From contig NZ_ACCD01000010.1 in NCBI RefSeq assembly GCF_000173775.1, positions 60,954 through 124,953 on the forward strand: DNA of 64,000 bases, read 5' to 3'. This document shows positions 19,315 to 28,709 of the stretch, in pieces. Every line of letters begins with the position of its first letter. Position 1 is the first letter of the stretch. A program made the translations under genes and the position numbers. The stretch is from Yersinia rohdei ATCC 43380. GTDB taxonomy: Bacteria > Pseudomonadota > Gammaproteobacteria > Enterobacterales > Enterobacteriaceae. Below the pieces are notes generated by a model. The model was not told the origin of the DNA and did no database searches. It worked only from the letters and a program-made list of their open reading frames with translations.

Positions 19315-20124
19315 TTACAGCGAGTTGGGTTGCAATAGCTCAGGCAAATTCCCCGCACCATATAAATGCAATGCGCCAACGGCAACCACATAGCGCCCGG
19401 CAGGTAACTGTTCCAGTTGCTGCTGCCAGCGTTTATTGCGCTGAGTCATCAGCACATCATAGAGATCCTGGCTAAAAGTGGGGGCCATTGCTGTTAAATC
19501 AGTTGCTGGTTGATGTTCCAGCCACCAGCCAATCATAGTTTGCAACAAGCGGGCGTTAGTGTGCCAGTGGGTTAAGGTATCCAGTAGCAAAGACATGCCG
19601 TTGTCCGGCAAGGTCTCCAGCAAATCGAGCTGCATTTGTGCGCCTTCCAGTTCAATAACTGTTTTTGCCTGTGCGGCAGCCGCTCGCAATAATTGATAAT
19701 CAATACCGTATTCACCACGTAACCCTAAACGCTGCGCCTGCCGGGCCTGAAGCATCAAGGCGACTTGCCAGGCGGGCAGAAAAGCCATGGACTGCGGGTC
19801 ATTATCCAGCTCTTCACAACGTCGCAGCAACTGCTGATAGTGTTCTTCAGATAATCTGTCAATTAAAGGGGTGGCAAGGTTATCGTTACCAAAGGGCGAG
19901 GCTGTTGCAGTGATATCAGCCTCGACGATAAGTGCATCAGCCTGATTTAATTTATTGAGCAATTCATGGGGAAGGGGAAACATTCCCTCGGTTCCCATAT
20001 GAATGCTGCCGACCAAATGGAGGTGGCGCTCGCCGGGTAATGTGACGTCCAAAGCCGGATAGGTATAGGTTGTTGGGGCTGCGATACCTAGAAATTTTGC
20101 AAGGCGGCGTAATAATTGGCCCAT
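19315..20124 (-). CDS. ybaP: TraB/GumN family protein YbaP
   Basis: 269 residues, close to E. coli YbaP (264). The family signature is the paired motif: LHLVGSIHMGTEGMFPLP near residue 36 and VVAVGALHLYGAGNLPELL at the C-terminus, each carrying a conserved His. TraB/GumN proteins resemble metalloproteases of the EreA/ChaN/Tiki clan; the role of YbaP itself is not known to me. No clear signal peptide is present. Separate transcription unit between ybaK and copA. Confidence 0.88.
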   Translation of the reverse strand: MGQLLRRLAKFLGIAAPTTYTYPALDVTLPGERHLHLVGSIHMGTEGMFPLPHELLNKLNQADALIVEADITATASPFGNDNLATPLIDRLSEEHYQQLLRRCEELDNDPQSMAFLPAWQVALMLQARQAQRLGLRGEYGIDYQLLRAAAAQAKTVIELEGAQMQLDLLETLPDNGMSLLLDTLTHWHTNARLLQTMIGWWLEHQPATDLTAMAPTFSQDLYDVLMTQRNKRWQQQLEQLPAGRYVVAVGALHLYGAGNLPELLQPNSL

Positions 20125-20271
20125 GAGTTTCCCTGATTAGCTTTTTTTCTATGCTATCCCTTCTTCGTTGAAATTGCAGCGTTGTTCACCCTTATTACCT
20201 CTAAATTACGGATTATTTTTAGCACTTCGAGCTAGCTTAACTTGTTGTATTGCATTAGGTAAAAAGGGAAA

Positions 20272-20296
20272 GGCGCACAAGATAGCCTTGTGCGCC
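20272..20296 (-). terminator. Rho-independent terminator after copA
   Basis: A perfect 10-bp stem (GGCGCACAAG with CTTGTGCGCC) and 5-nt loop. On the minus strand it is followed by TTTCCCTTTTT. It lies 11 nt past the copA stop. Confidence 0.85.
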
Positions 20297-20307
20297 AGTG
20301 AGATATT

Positions 20308-23157
20308 TTATTGTTTAGGTTTAAAACGCAGTAACCGGTTGGCATTACTGACGACGGTAATGGATGAAAGTGCCATCGCCGCCCCCGCCACCACTGGGCT
20401 GAGCAATGTGCCAGTGAAGGGGAACAAAATACCCGCAGCAATCGGGATCCCCAAGGCGTTGTAGAAAAATGCCCCCAGCAAGTTTTGTTTCATATTGCGC
20501 AATGTCGCTTTGGAAAGCTCCACCGCATCCGCGACCCCATGCAGGCTATGGCGCATCAGAGTGATAGCCGCAGTTTCAATTGCAATATCACTGCCGCCGC
20601 CCATGGCAATCCCGACGTCTGCTTGCGCCAATGCAGGAGCATCATTAATGCCGTCACCAATCATGGCCACTTTATGTCCAGCGGCTTGCAACTGCTTGAT
20701 AGCTTCTGCTTTACCATCCGGCAGGACACCGGCTATCACCCGATCAATTCCTGCTTCTTTGGCAATGGCATTGGCAGTTATAGGATTGTCACCGGTTAAC
20801 ATCACCAGGTTGTATCCTTGCTGGTGCAATCTTTGCAGCGCACTGACACTGTCACTGCGCAGTGGGTCACGAATTGACAACAAGGCCGCAGGTTTGCCCT
20901 GCGCGGTTAAAATAACCGGCGTGGCACCACTTTCTGCTTCTTGCTGCATCAAAGAGTGCAACTCGCGGGTATCAATTTGTTGCTCTTCCAGCAGGCGGCT
21001 GTTCCCCAGCAACAGCGGAATGCCCTCGACTTCACCACTGACCCCTAAGCCGCGCAATGTTCTAAACTGGCTGGCTGTTGGCAGTGTTATTCCTTCCGCG
21101 CGCTGTAAAATCGCCCTGGCCAATGGGTGATTTGACCCCGTTTCCAGTGCTGCAGCCCATGCCAGCGCTTGCTGTTCAGTCACACCATTGAAAGTATGAA
21201 TGGCAACCACTTGCGGATGCCCTTCGGTCAGAGTCCCGGTTTTATCGAACACTAAAGTGTCGAGATTACTGGCCTGCTGCAAGGCATCGGCATCACGTAC
21301 CAGCACACCAAACTCAGCCGCACGCCCTACGCCGGAGATAATTGACATCGGCGTTGCCAACCCGAGAGCACATGGGCAAGCAATAATAAGCACCGTGGTA
21401 GCAACCACCAGGGTATAGACCAGCTGCGGTTGCGGACCGAAGAAATACCAAATTAGCCCAGCAATAATGGCGATCGCGACCACGGTTGGCACAAATACCG
21501 CAGAAATTCTATCTGCCAGTTTGCCGATTTCTGGTTTACTGCTTTGCGCCTGGCGCACCAACTTGATGATTCGCGCCAAAGTGGTCTGGCTACCAATAGC
21601 ATTGGCGCGAAACAGCACCGAGCCATCCTGCACCTGTGTTCCGGCATGGACAACATCACCTGCGGATTTTTGTTGTGGAATGGGTTCGCCGGTCAACATG
21701 GCTTCATCCATCCACACTTCGCCTTGTACAATTTCTCCGTCGACGGGGACGCGGTCGCCGGTTGTCAGCCGCAATGTCATGCCCAGTTGGACATCCGCCA
21801 GCGGGATAACTTTTTCGCCTTCGTCAGTGACCAGCCGTGCGGTGGGTGGTGCTAAATCTAACAGTCGCTCCAGCGCGTTAGACGAACGCTGTCTGGCGCG
21901 CTGTTCCATGGCATGACCCAAGTTAATCAAACCAATAATCATGGCGCTGGCTTCGTAATAAAGATGTCGGGCTTCCATCGGGAAGACCTCTGGCCAGATA
22001 TTCACCGTGATGGAGTAGAGCCAGGCCGCACCGGTACCTAATGCCACCAGAGTATCCATAGTGGCGCTGCCATTCTTCAAGCTGACCCAAGCATTACGAT
22101 AAAAATGGCCGCCGGCAAATATCATCACCAGCAAGGTGACTACGCCGACAATCAGCCAGGGTGTTTGGGTTTCGGCTGTCAGCGTCATGCTGCCGCCAAA
22201 TAACCCCCATGCCATCAATGGGATACCCAGCAACAGGCCGAGAGCAGCTTGCCACTGGAAGCGCTTCATACTGGCTTGCGACATTTGCTGTTGCCGTTCG
22301 CGGCGCTCCCCTTCATCTTCAATAATTTCAGCACCATAGCCCGCATTTTTGACCGCTGCTATCAAAGCTTCATGGCGAGATTTGCCGGTCACCAAAGCAC
22401 TGCGCTCGGCCAGGTTGACTCGGGCCACCTCAACACCTTCAACACTTTCCAGTGCATTTTGTACTTTCGAGACGCAACTGGCGCAGCTCATCCCCGTCAG
22501 CAAGAGTTGGACACTCTCACTATCAGTTTCAGTATCCACCGGTTCTATAGCCGATGGGGTGGTTGGTGTGGTTGGTGTGGTTGATTGATTCTGCTCAGTA
22601 TTTTTTGTTTTTTGTGTTGGCTCAATCTGACTTTCTGCCCCAATCTTATTTATTTTTCCCAGATGGATTGCCGCCGGAACTGTCGAAGAGGCCGCTGCCA
22701 GATGTTCCGGCTGAGATGGGGCTGAGTGAGTCAGCGGCTCAGATTTTGGGGAGTCAGCCCCTTGCAGTGTGGCGTGATAGCCCGCCTGTTCTACTGCATC
22801 AATTAGGGTTTTGGCCTCGACCTGGCCGAAAACTTTGGCGCTATCAAGGCTCACCTCCGCTGCAACTACGCCGGGAACGGCCTCCAGAGCCTTGCGGGTG
22901 GATTCGGTACAATGCCCGCAGCTCAAGCCAGAGAGTTGTAATTCGACATCGGGCGTTTGAGCAATTTCGGCCTGATAACCGGCTTGTTTGACGGTATCAA
23001 TCAGCACCTTGGTTTCGGCTTCACCCGTGACTTTTGCATAGTGGACATCGACTTGCGCGTGATGAACATCTTCACGGCTTTCTAATGCCGTTTTCACCCG
23101 TTTGGCACAATTCATACAGGAAAGGCCGTGTAAGGCCAGCACTGTGGTTTGCAACAT
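20308..23157 (-). CDS. copA: Copper(I)-exporting P-type ATPase
   Basis: Inner-membrane P1B-ATPase that pumps Cu(I) out of the cytoplasm. 949 residues, longer than E. coli CopA (834), because there are three N-terminal heavy-metal-binding domains: [13 protein letters not shown] (about 10-22), [13 protein letters not shown] (about 74-86) and [13 protein letters not shown] (about 218-230). Domains 2 and 3 are separated by a low-complexity linker rich in Ser, Thr, Pro and Gln. Then come the actuator (MLTGEPIPQ), the ion site CPC in [13 protein letters not shown], the phosphorylation site DKTGTLT and the hinge [12 protein letters not shown]. It is controlled from the divergent CueR operator at 23356-23386. 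Confidence 0.97.
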   Translation of the reverse strand: MLQTTVLALHGLSCMNCAKRVKTALESREDVHHAQVDVHYAKVTGEAETKVLIDTVKQAGYQAEIAQTPDVELQLSGLSCGHCTESTRKALEAVPGVVAAEVSLDSAKVFGQVEAKTLIDAVEQAGYHATLQGADSPKSEPLTHSAPSQPEHLAAASSTVPAAIHLGKINKIGAESQIEPTQKTKNTEQNQSTTPTTPTTPSAIEPVDTETDSESVQLLLTGMSCASCVSKVQNALESVEGVEVARVNLAERSALVTGKSRHEALIAAVKNAGYGAEIIEDEGERRERQQQMSQASMKRFQWQAALGLLLGIPLMAWGLFGGSMTLTAETQTPWLIVGVVTLLVMIFAGGHFYRNAWVSLKNGSATMDTLVALGTGAAWLYSITVNIWPEVFPMEARHLYYEASAMIIGLINLGHAMEQRARQRSSNALERLLDLAPPTARLVTDEGEKVIPLADVQLGMTLRLTTGDRVPVDGEIVQGEVWMDEAMLTGEPIPQQKSAGDVVHAGTQVQDGSVLFRANAIGSQTTLARIIKLVRQAQSSKPEIGKLADRISAVFVPTVVAIAIIAGLIWYFFGPQPQLVYTLVVATTVLIIACPCALGLATPMSIISGVGRAAEFGVLVRDADALQQASNLDTLVFDKTGTLTEGHPQVVAIHTFNGVTEQQALAWAAALETGSNHPLARAILQRAEGITLPTASQFRTLRGLGVSGEVEGIPLLLGNSRLLEEQQIDTRELHSLMQQEAESGATPVILTAQGKPAALLSIRDPLRSDSVSALQRLHQQGYNLVMLTGDNPITANAIAKEAGIDRVIAGVLPDGKAEAIKQLQAAGHKVAMIGDGINDAPALAQADVGIAMGGGSDIAIETAAITLMRHSLHGVADAVELSKATLRNMKQNLLGAFFYNALGIPIAAGILFPFTGTLLSPVVAGAAMALSSITVVSNANRLLRFKPKQ

Positions 23158-23237
23158 AGTTAACTCCTTATCGAGTAGTAACCTAACTGGACGTTTGGTC
23201 GGGATAAGTTTAGTCGGAATTCCCAGTCATACACTTT

Positions 23238-23275
23238 ATCTATGACAATAATATCTATGACAATAATATCTATGG
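23238..23275 (+). repeat. 15-bp tandem repeat in the copA leader
   Basis: Unit ATCTATGACAATAAT occurs at 23238-23252 and 23253-23267, and the first seven bases recur at 23268. It falls in the roughly 200-nt untranslated leader between the copA promoter and the copA start. Confidence 0.85.
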
Positions 23276-23355
23276 TAGTAAGGGTGTTATCCATCACCTT
23301 AGGGAGCACCGAGCTTATTCTGCTTGACCGACATGGCTATTTTTACTAATTATAG

Positions 23356-23386
23356 AGGTTAAACCTTCCAGCAAGGGTAAGGTCAA
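23356..23386 (-). promoter_or_regulatory. copA promoter with CueR operator
   Basis: On the minus strand TTGACC (-35) and TAACCT (-10) are separated by 19 nt, the overlong spacer typical of MerR-family promoters. The spacer holds the dyad ACCTTACCCTTGCTGGAAGGT, close to the E. coli copA operator. CueR should underwind this DNA when Cu(I) binds, turning on copA. cueR itself starts 10 nt away in the other direction. Confidence 0.88.
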
Positions 23387-23395
23387 GGGGGAAAG

Positions 23396-23803
23396 ATGAA
23401 TATTAGCGATGTTGCAAAAAAAACCGGTTTAACCAGCAAAGCTATACGTTTTTACGAAGAAAAAAAACTGGTGACCCCGCCTATCCGCACCGATAACGGC
23501 TATCGCAGCTACAACGCTAAACACATTGAAGAATTAACACTGTTGCGCCAGGCGCGGCAGGTGGGTTTTACCTTGGATGAATGTCGTGAATTATTGGCAT
23601 TGTTTCATAATCCGGCACGCCATAGCGCGGATGTGAAAGCCGCGACATTGCAAAAAGTTGCTGAGATCGAGCAGCATATTAATGATCTTAACCAGATGCG
23701 ATTGCGGTTATTGGCTTTAGCCGAGGAATGCCCAGGGGATGAAGGGGCCGATTGCCCAATTATCAATAATCTGGCTGGCTGTTGCCATGCTGGTGGTAAG
23801 TAG
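23396..23803 (+). CDS. cueR: Copper-responsive MerR-family regulator
   Basis: Cytoplasmic Cu(I) sensor and activator of copA. 135 residues: an N-terminal winged helix ([20 protein letters not shown]), a dimerisation helix, and a C-terminal metal-binding loop with the two cysteines ([14 protein letters not shown], about 112-120). A trailing CCHAGGK motif is also usual for CueR. GGGGGAAAG gives a strong ribosome site. Divergent to copA with the operator between them, so it probably also limits its own synthesis. Confidence 0.96.
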   Translation: MNISDVAKKTGLTSKAIRFYEEKKLVTPPIRTDNGYRSYNAKHIEELTLLRQARQVGFTLDECRELLALFHNPARHSADVKAATLQKVAEIEQHINDLNQMRLRLLALAEECPGDEGADCPIINNLAGCCHAGGK

Positions 23804-23969
23804 CTCTTGGCAGCATAGCAAGAATAGCGTGCGCGTAAAAATATTGGCTAACAAAGTAGAACCAAGGGGAACCGGTTGTTTGGGGCAGAGTGCTACCCAA
23901 ATGGGCCAACCCTTGGTTCACTGTCTTTGTCATTCACTGCGGCGGGTTGAGTAAAATACGTCTCTCTAT

Positions 23970-24419
23970 TTAATGGCGGACAGCCCTGACATGCAAGGTA
24001 TTGCCTTCCACTAATATCACTTCAACTTCAGTGCCGACACTCAGTTCGGTTGCACTGTAAATGCGCCAACTGCTGTCACCTACTTTCATGCGGCCATAGC
24101 CATCAACCGTCGCTTCAGTCAGTGTTGCCCGCGTCCCCAACAATTGATGATTACGTTGGTTTAGCATCGCCGGCTGTGGTTTGGTACGTTTACTCAGCCA
24201 ATACCACCATAGGAATGCGGCCACTACGGTCAGCACGGAAAAAAGGACGCCCTGCATTTCCCAGCTAAAAGGAAATAGCCAGACTAGAATGCCGACGACC
24301 ACAGCAGCAAGCCCGCTCCACAGCATATAACCACTGGCACCCAGCATCTCAGCGGCCAATAACAGACCGCCGAGTGAAAGCCAAAACCAATTTGGATTTG
24401 CTGCAATTTCCGCCAGCAT
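23970..24419 (-). CDS. ybbJ: NfeD-like membrane protein YbbJ
   Basis: 149 residues: three membrane helices in the first about 70 (WFWLSLGGLLLAAEMLGA and onward), then a soluble OB-fold NfeD domain ending in VILVEGNTLHVRAV. NfeD proteins pair with stomatin-like proteins, and the gene begins 2 nt after the qmcA stop, so the two are co-transcribed. The E. coli pair is implicated in membrane protein quality control together with FtsH. Standard arrangement. Confidence 0.9.
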   Translation of the reverse strand: MLAEIAANPNWFWLSLGGLLLAAEMLGASGYMLWSGLAAVVVGILVWLFPFSWEMQGVLFSVLTVVAAFLWWYWLSKRTKPQPAMLNQRNHQLLGTRATLTEATVDGYGRMKVGDSSWRIYSATELSVGTEVEVILVEGNTLHVRAVRH

Positions 24420-24421
24420 GG

Positions 24422-25336
24422 TTATTTACCTCGGCTGTTTTTACTCTCACCAATCAGCTCTGCAATGCCGCCAATCGCGCCCATCAGGCTGCTGGCTTCC
24501 AGTGGCATCATAATAACCTTGCTGTTATTGGCAGAGCCAATGTGTTGCAGTGCGTCGGTGTATTTCTGAGCCACAAAGTAGTTAATGGCTTGGATATCAC
24601 CAGCGGCGATGGCTTCAGAAACCATTTTGGTCGCCTGAGCTTCGGCTTCTGCGGCACGTTCGCGTGCTTCTGCCTGTAAGAAAGCGGACTGGCGCTCACC
24701 TTCAGCTTTCAGAATTTGTGATTGTTTCTCACCCTCGGCACGCAAAATTGCCGCCTGGCGCACCCCTTCAGCTTCCAGAATATCTGCACGTTTGGTACGT
24801 TCAGCTTTCATCTGAGCATTCATCGCCGAGATCAATTCAGTCGGTGGGCGCACGTCACGAATTTCAATGCGGGTGATTTTAATGCCCCACGGGTTGGTGG
24901 CTTCATCGACGATATGCAGCAGTCGGCCGTTGATGTTGTCGCGTTGAGACAACATTTCATCCAGCTCCATTGAGCCTAAAACAGTACGGAAGTTAGTCAT
25001 AGTCAGATTGACGATGGCCAGCTCCAGATTGCTGACTTCATAGGCGGCTTTTACTGGGTCAATAACTTGGATAAAGCAGACGGCATCAATTGCCACGTTG
25101 GCGTTATCGCGAGAAATAATCTCTTGGGATGGAATATCCAGCACCTGTTCCATCATGTTGATTTTACGACCAATACGGTCCATAAATGGCACGACGATAT
25201 TCAAGCCCGGCATTAGTGTTTTGGTATAACGGCCAAAACGTTCAACAGTCCATTGAAAGCCTTGTGGGACGATTTTGATTGAGGAAAAAACCACAATCAA
25301 GGCGACAACGATAAGAATTGGGATAACCGTAAACAT
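24422..25336 (-). CDS. qmcA: Stomatin/prohibitin (SPFH) family protein QmcA
   Basis: Membrane-anchored SPFH protein that forms large complexes with FtsH-type proteolysis partners in E. coli. 304 residues. One N-terminal helix ([19 protein letters not shown]), then the band-7 domain ([15 protein letters not shown] to [12 protein letters not shown]), then an Ala/Glu/Lys-rich helix with repeated [18 protein letters not shown] units (about 175-240) that should coil. Followed by ybbJ. Core gene. Confidence 0.93.
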   Translation of the reverse strand: MFTVIPILIVVALIVVFSSIKIVPQGFQWTVERFGRYTKTLMPGLNIVVPFMDRIGRKINMMEQVLDIPSQEIISRDNANVAIDAVCFIQVIDPVKAAYEVSNLELAIVNLTMTNFRTVLGSMELDEMLSQRDNINGRLLHIVDEATNPWGIKITRIEIRDVRPPTELISAMNAQMKAERTKRADILEAEGVRQAAILRAEGEKQSQILKAEGERQSAFLQAEARERAAEAEAQATKMVSEAIAAGDIQAINYFVAQKYTDALQHIGSANNSKVIMMPLEASSLMGAIGGIAELIGESKNSRGK

Positions 25337-25460
25337 ATTTAACTTCCTGTCAGCAATGAATATTGTTTCTTAATATTACGTGACGGTGCGCTAAATGCCT
25401 AACGAAAGGCAGGTAAAAGCGTGTAAATGAGAAAAAGCTTGGTTGGGGCAGAATAAAACA

Positions 25461-25479
25461 GCGCGGGATGGCCCCGCGC
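25461..25479 (-). terminator. GC-rich hairpin downstream of cnoX
   Basis: GCGCGGG pairs with CCCGCGC around a 5-nt loop; on the minus strand TGTTTTATT follows. It lies about 150 nt beyond the cnoX stop and before qmcA, so it probably ends the cnoX transcript. Confidence 0.5.
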
Positions 25480-25630
25480 AGTAGCAAATAATGCCAATGT
25501 CCCCGTCGTTTGGCATGGGGCTGGGGGATAACTCAGCCAAGCCATTGAGTGAGCTCAACGGCCTGGGTTTGTTCGGCTGCCGCCTTTTTACACGGTAAAA
25601 TCTGTGGGGCAAACAGAACAGAAACGCCGA

Positions 25631-26500
25631 TTAATACAGTAAAGCATACAACTGGCGACGGTATTTGGCTGCCAGTGCATCGCCAGTACCCAATGCGGCT
25701 AAAATATCCATTAATGTTTTACGCGCACTGCCATTAGCCGCCGCTAAGTCTTTTTTCAGGTGACCCAGCAGCAGTTCCAGCGCCTCTTCGTTGCGGCCAA
25801 CCTGATGCAATTGCAGGGCTAATTGCACCGCGAGCTCGACGTTATCGGGTTGAGTCGCAACTTGCTGTTGTAGCTGCTGAATTTCGGGGGTGTCAGCGGC
25901 CTGTTTTAGCAATTCGATTTGTGCAATCAGCCCCTGATAGCGGGTATCGCGGTCTTGCAATGGGATTGTCGCCAACACGCCTTCAGCATCTTCACTGCGG
26001 TTCAGCAGAATTTGTGCTTCTGCCAGTTGCAGCGCGATATCGCTGGTTTGTGGGTTATTGCTTTGCTGCATCAGTTGCCAGGCATCTTTCAGTAATGGCA
26101 GCGCTTCCTGCACCTTTCCTTCACTCATTAACTGTGCTGCTTCTGCCGCTTTCAGTTCTTCCGGTTTTGGTAATACCCGTTGCAGTAATTCGCGGATAAC
26201 CTCTTCCGGCTGTGGCCCCTGAAAACCATCGACCGGCTGGCCATCTTTAAATAAATAAACCGCCGGAATTGAGCGCAAGCCAAATTGTGACGCCACCATT
26301 TGCTGCGCATCACAATCGACACGCGCCAAAATGAATTGGCCAGCATACTCGGCGGCCAGTTTATCCAGCACTGGGCCTAGTTGTAGGCAGTGTTGGCTGC
26401 GTTCAGACCAAAAGTAGAACAGAACTGGCACAGCCATGGATTGTTCTAAGGTCTGATGTAGGTTCTCTTCAGTAATATCAATCGTAGTAGGTGCTAGCAT
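25631..26500 (-). CDS. cnoX: Chaperedoxin CnoX (YbbN)
   Basis: 289 residues: an N-terminal thioredoxin fold (about 1-110) followed by TPR-like helices. The active-site motif reads SQHC (in [12 protein letters not shown]), so the first Cys of the CXXC motif is Ser, as in E. coli CnoX; it cannot act as a classical thioredoxin reductant. The family acts as a holdase that hands substrates to GroEL and DnaK after bleach stress and also forms mixed disulfides with clients. Separate unit between ybbO and qmcA. Confidence 0.93.
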   Translation of the reverse strand: MLAPTTIDITEENLHQTLEQSMAVPVLFYFWSERSQHCLQLGPVLDKLAAEYAGQFILARVDCDAQQMVASQFGLRSIPAVYLFKDGQPVDGFQGPQPEEVIRELLQRVLPKPEELKAAEAAQLMSEGKVQEALPLLKDAWQLMQQSNNPQTSDIALQLAEAQILLNRSEDAEGVLATIPLQDRDTRYQGLIAQIELLKQAADTPEIQQLQQQVATQPDNVELAVQLALQLHQVGRNEEALELLLGHLKKDLAAANGSARKTLMDILAALGTGDALAAKYRRQLYALLY

Positions 26501-26571
26501 GAATTATTTCTCTCATCCGTTTTAGCAATAGATGGGGGCAGATTATGTTGCTTCAACCCTCACGACTATTA

Positions 26572-27348
26572 TCAAGAATTGCCCCGTAGGACTTTATCTA
26601 ACATTCGCCCTGGTAATATACGGCGCAGTATTGTTAGCGCATGGGCCACCATAGTGACCGGATACCGCAGTTGTGGGCGCGGGCTTTCCAGCGCGTGGCG
26701 TAATTTCGGTAAAATAGCTTGCGGCGGCAGGGTAAAGCGCTTCGCAATTCCGGGGTTATTCACCGGCTTATCGGTATCGGTCTGATTCACATTTTGCGTA
26801 AAATGGGTGCTTATCGGGCCGGGCTCAATCAGACTAACCTGAATACCACTGCCGTGCAGTTCCATGCGCAAGGCATCTGACCAGGCTTCCAGTGCATATT
26901 TACTGGCGGCATAAGCCCCGCGCCCGGCGGTTGACACCAATCCCATCACCGAGCTGGTTTGAATAATGCGGCCTTCGTTGTGTGGCAGCATTGCGGGTAA
27001 CAACAATTGCGTCAGTTGGTGAGTACCAAATAAGTTAGTGGAAAATTGCTGCTCCAACTGCTGGCGCGAGATGGTGTGCAATGGGCCATAGAGCCCAAAA
27101 CCGCCATTGTTAAACAGCGCATACAAGCGCCCACCGGTCAGTTCGATAACTTGCGCCGCGGCACGTTCGACACTGTCACTGTCATCCAAATCCAGTTCAA
27201 TACCTTCCAGACCCAATTGCGTCATCTTGGCGACATCATCAGGTTTACGGCAGGCGGCCAGTACGCGGTAACCTCTATTTTTTAAGTCTTGCGCTGCAAC
27301 CAAGCCAATGCCGCTGGAACAACCGGTAATTAATACTGCTTTTTGCAT
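26572..27348 (-). CDS. ybbO: Short-chain dehydrogenase/reductase YbbO
   Basis: 258-residue classical SDR. NADP-binding TGCSSGIGLVAAQDL near residue 8, NNGGFGLYG (the NAG-like motif), and the catalytic Ser...YAASK (about residues 139 and 151-155). E. coli YbbO reduces long-chain aldehydes; the Yersinia protein probably does likewise. It sits between tesA and cnoX on the same strand, as in E. coli. Confidence 0.9.
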   Translation of the reverse strand: MQKAVLITGCSSGIGLVAAQDLKNRGYRVLAACRKPDDVAKMTQLGLEGIELDLDDSDSVERAAAQVIELTGGRLYALFNNGGFGLYGPLHTISRQQLEQQFSTNLFGTHQLTQLLLPAMLPHNEGRIIQTSSVMGLVSTAGRGAYAASKYALEAWSDALRMELHGSGIQVSLIEPGPISTHFTQNVNQTDTDKPVNNPGIAKRFTLPPQAILPKLRHALESPRPQLRYPVTMVAHALTILRRILPGRMLDKVLRGNS

Positions 27349-27413
27349 AACTTTACCTAATCAGTGAATCTATTTGCCTAAAGTAATGGTTAACTCATTA
27401 CACTCATTCAATG

Positions 27414-28055
27414 TTATTTGATAACTAACGGTTTGAGTTGCTGTGCCATCCAGTCCGCAATAAAAGGCTGGGCCAGGGCGTTAGGGTGCAAGCCATCATC
27501 CTGCATCCACTCTGGTTTGACGGCAACAGATTCCATAAAGAATGGGACTAATGGGATGTCAAATTGCTGTGCCAGCTGCGGATACATTGCGGTGAAGGCC
27601 TCAGTATAACGGCGGCCATAGTTAGGTGGAATGCGGATTTGCATCAATAAAGGTTGAGCTTTCGCTTCTTTTATCAGATTGATAACTTGGGTTAAGTCGC
27701 GTTGAATATCTTGGGTTGGAAAACCGCGCAGGCCATCATTCGCACCCAGTTCAATTAGCACCCAACGCGGCTGATGCTGTTTGAGCAGGGCGGGCAGGCG
27801 GGCCAGACCCTGAGCGACAGTATCGCCACTGATGCTGGCATTGACGATTTTCGGCAATGCGGGCAATGACGAATCAGCTTGCCAGGTTTTATCCAGCTGT
27901 GAAGGCCAGGCTTGTGCAATAGGCAGGCGGTAACCGGCGCTTAAACTGTCGCCAAGAATCAACAATGTATCGGTTGCGGCGGCACGCAAACTGAATAATC
28001 CCAACAGCAATAGGAAGGGAAAATGCCAGCGGAAAACGTTCTTGAAGTTCATCAT
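27414..28055 (-). CDS. tesA: Periplasmic acyl-CoA thioesterase I / lysophospholipase L1
   Basis: SGNH hydrolase, 213 residues from the ATG at 28055 (protein starts [19 protein letters not shown], like E. coli TesA); an ATG 30 nt upstream is less likely. A signal peptide ends near AAATDT. Block I LGDSLSAGY holds the nucleophile Ser, GANDGL holds the oxyanion Asn, and DGLHPN near the C-terminus supplies Asp and His. It overlaps the start of divergent ybbA by 33 nt. Confidence 0.95.
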   Translation of the reverse strand: MMNFKNVFRWHFPFLLLLGLFSLRAAATDTLLILGDSLSAGYRLPIAQAWPSQLDKTWQADSSLPALPKIVNASISGDTVAQGLARLPALLKQHQPRWVLIELGANDGLRGFPTQDIQRDLTQVINLIKEAKAQPLLMQIRIPPNYGRRYTEAFTAMYPQLAQQFDIPLVPFFMESVAVKPEWMQDDGLHPNALAQPFIADWMAQQLKPLVIK

Positions 28056-28709
28056 CTTAATAAACACGTCGGTCAGGGTGAGCAACAGCTCTCCATCCTT
28101 ACCGGAGTTGAGCTGGTTGTCAAACCCGCTCAGACAATTGCGCTGATTGGTGAGTCAGGTTCAGGCAAATCAACATTGTTGGGCATATTGGCGGGCCTGG
28201 ATGATGGCAGCAGTGGGGAGGTCAGCTTGCTCGGTCAGTCTTTGACGACAATGGATGAAGAGGGGCGGGCGCAACTGCGGGCAAAAAACGTCGGCTTTGT
28301 TTTTCAGTCATTTATGTTGGTGCCGACACTCAACACTTTGGAAAATGTGCAACTTCCGGCGCTGTTACGCGGTGAAAGTGAGCGCGACAGCAAAGCCCAT
28401 GCGATTGAATTATTAACATTGGTGGGGTTAGAAAAACGCCTTCACCACCTTCCGGCCCAACTTTCCGGCGGCGAGCAACAGCGCGTGGCATTAGCGCGGG
28501 CGTTCAGTGGTCGGCCTAAAGTGTTATTTGCCGATGAGCCCACGGGCAACCTTGACCGACATACCGGCGATCGCATTGCCGACTTGTTATTTTCCCTTAA
28601 TCGGGACTATGCCACCACCCTGATTTTGGTAACTCATGATGTGCAACTGGCAGGCCGTTGTCAGCGCCGGTTGCGTTTACAGGACGGAAAATTGTGGGAG
28701 GAAGCATGA
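28023..28709 (+). CDS. ybbA: ABC transporter ATP-binding protein YbbA
   Basis: LolD/MacB-type ATPase of 228 residues that pairs with the membrane protein YbbP. Walker [10 protein letters not shown] near residue 39, signature [14 protein letters not shown] near 144, Walker [13 protein letters not shown] near 166 and the switch His in THD. The stop overlaps the ybbP start (ATGA). The family extracts lipids or lipoproteins from the membrane or drives mechanotransmission; the substrate here is unknown. Confidence 0.93.
   Translation: MPAENVLEVHHLNKHVGQGEQQLSILTGVELVVKPAQTIALIGESGSGKSTLLGILAGLDDGSSGEVSLLGQSLTTMDEEGRAQLRAKNVGFVFQSFMLVPTLNTLENVQLPALLRGESERDSKAHAIELLTLVGLEKRLHHLPAQLSGGEQQRVALARAFSGRPKVLFADEPTGNLDRHTGDRIADLLFSLNRDYATTLILVTHDVQLAGRCQRRLRLQDGKLWEEA

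Noticed and set aside
20308..23157. Programmed frameshift giving a CopZ-like short product as in E. coli copA
   Set aside because: I looked for the E. coli-type CCCAAAG slippery site after the first metal-binding domain and did not find it on the coding strand there.
25391..25612. 73-codon frame between qmcA and cnoX
   Set aside because: Covers a terminator hairpin, has no ribosome site and no known relatives.
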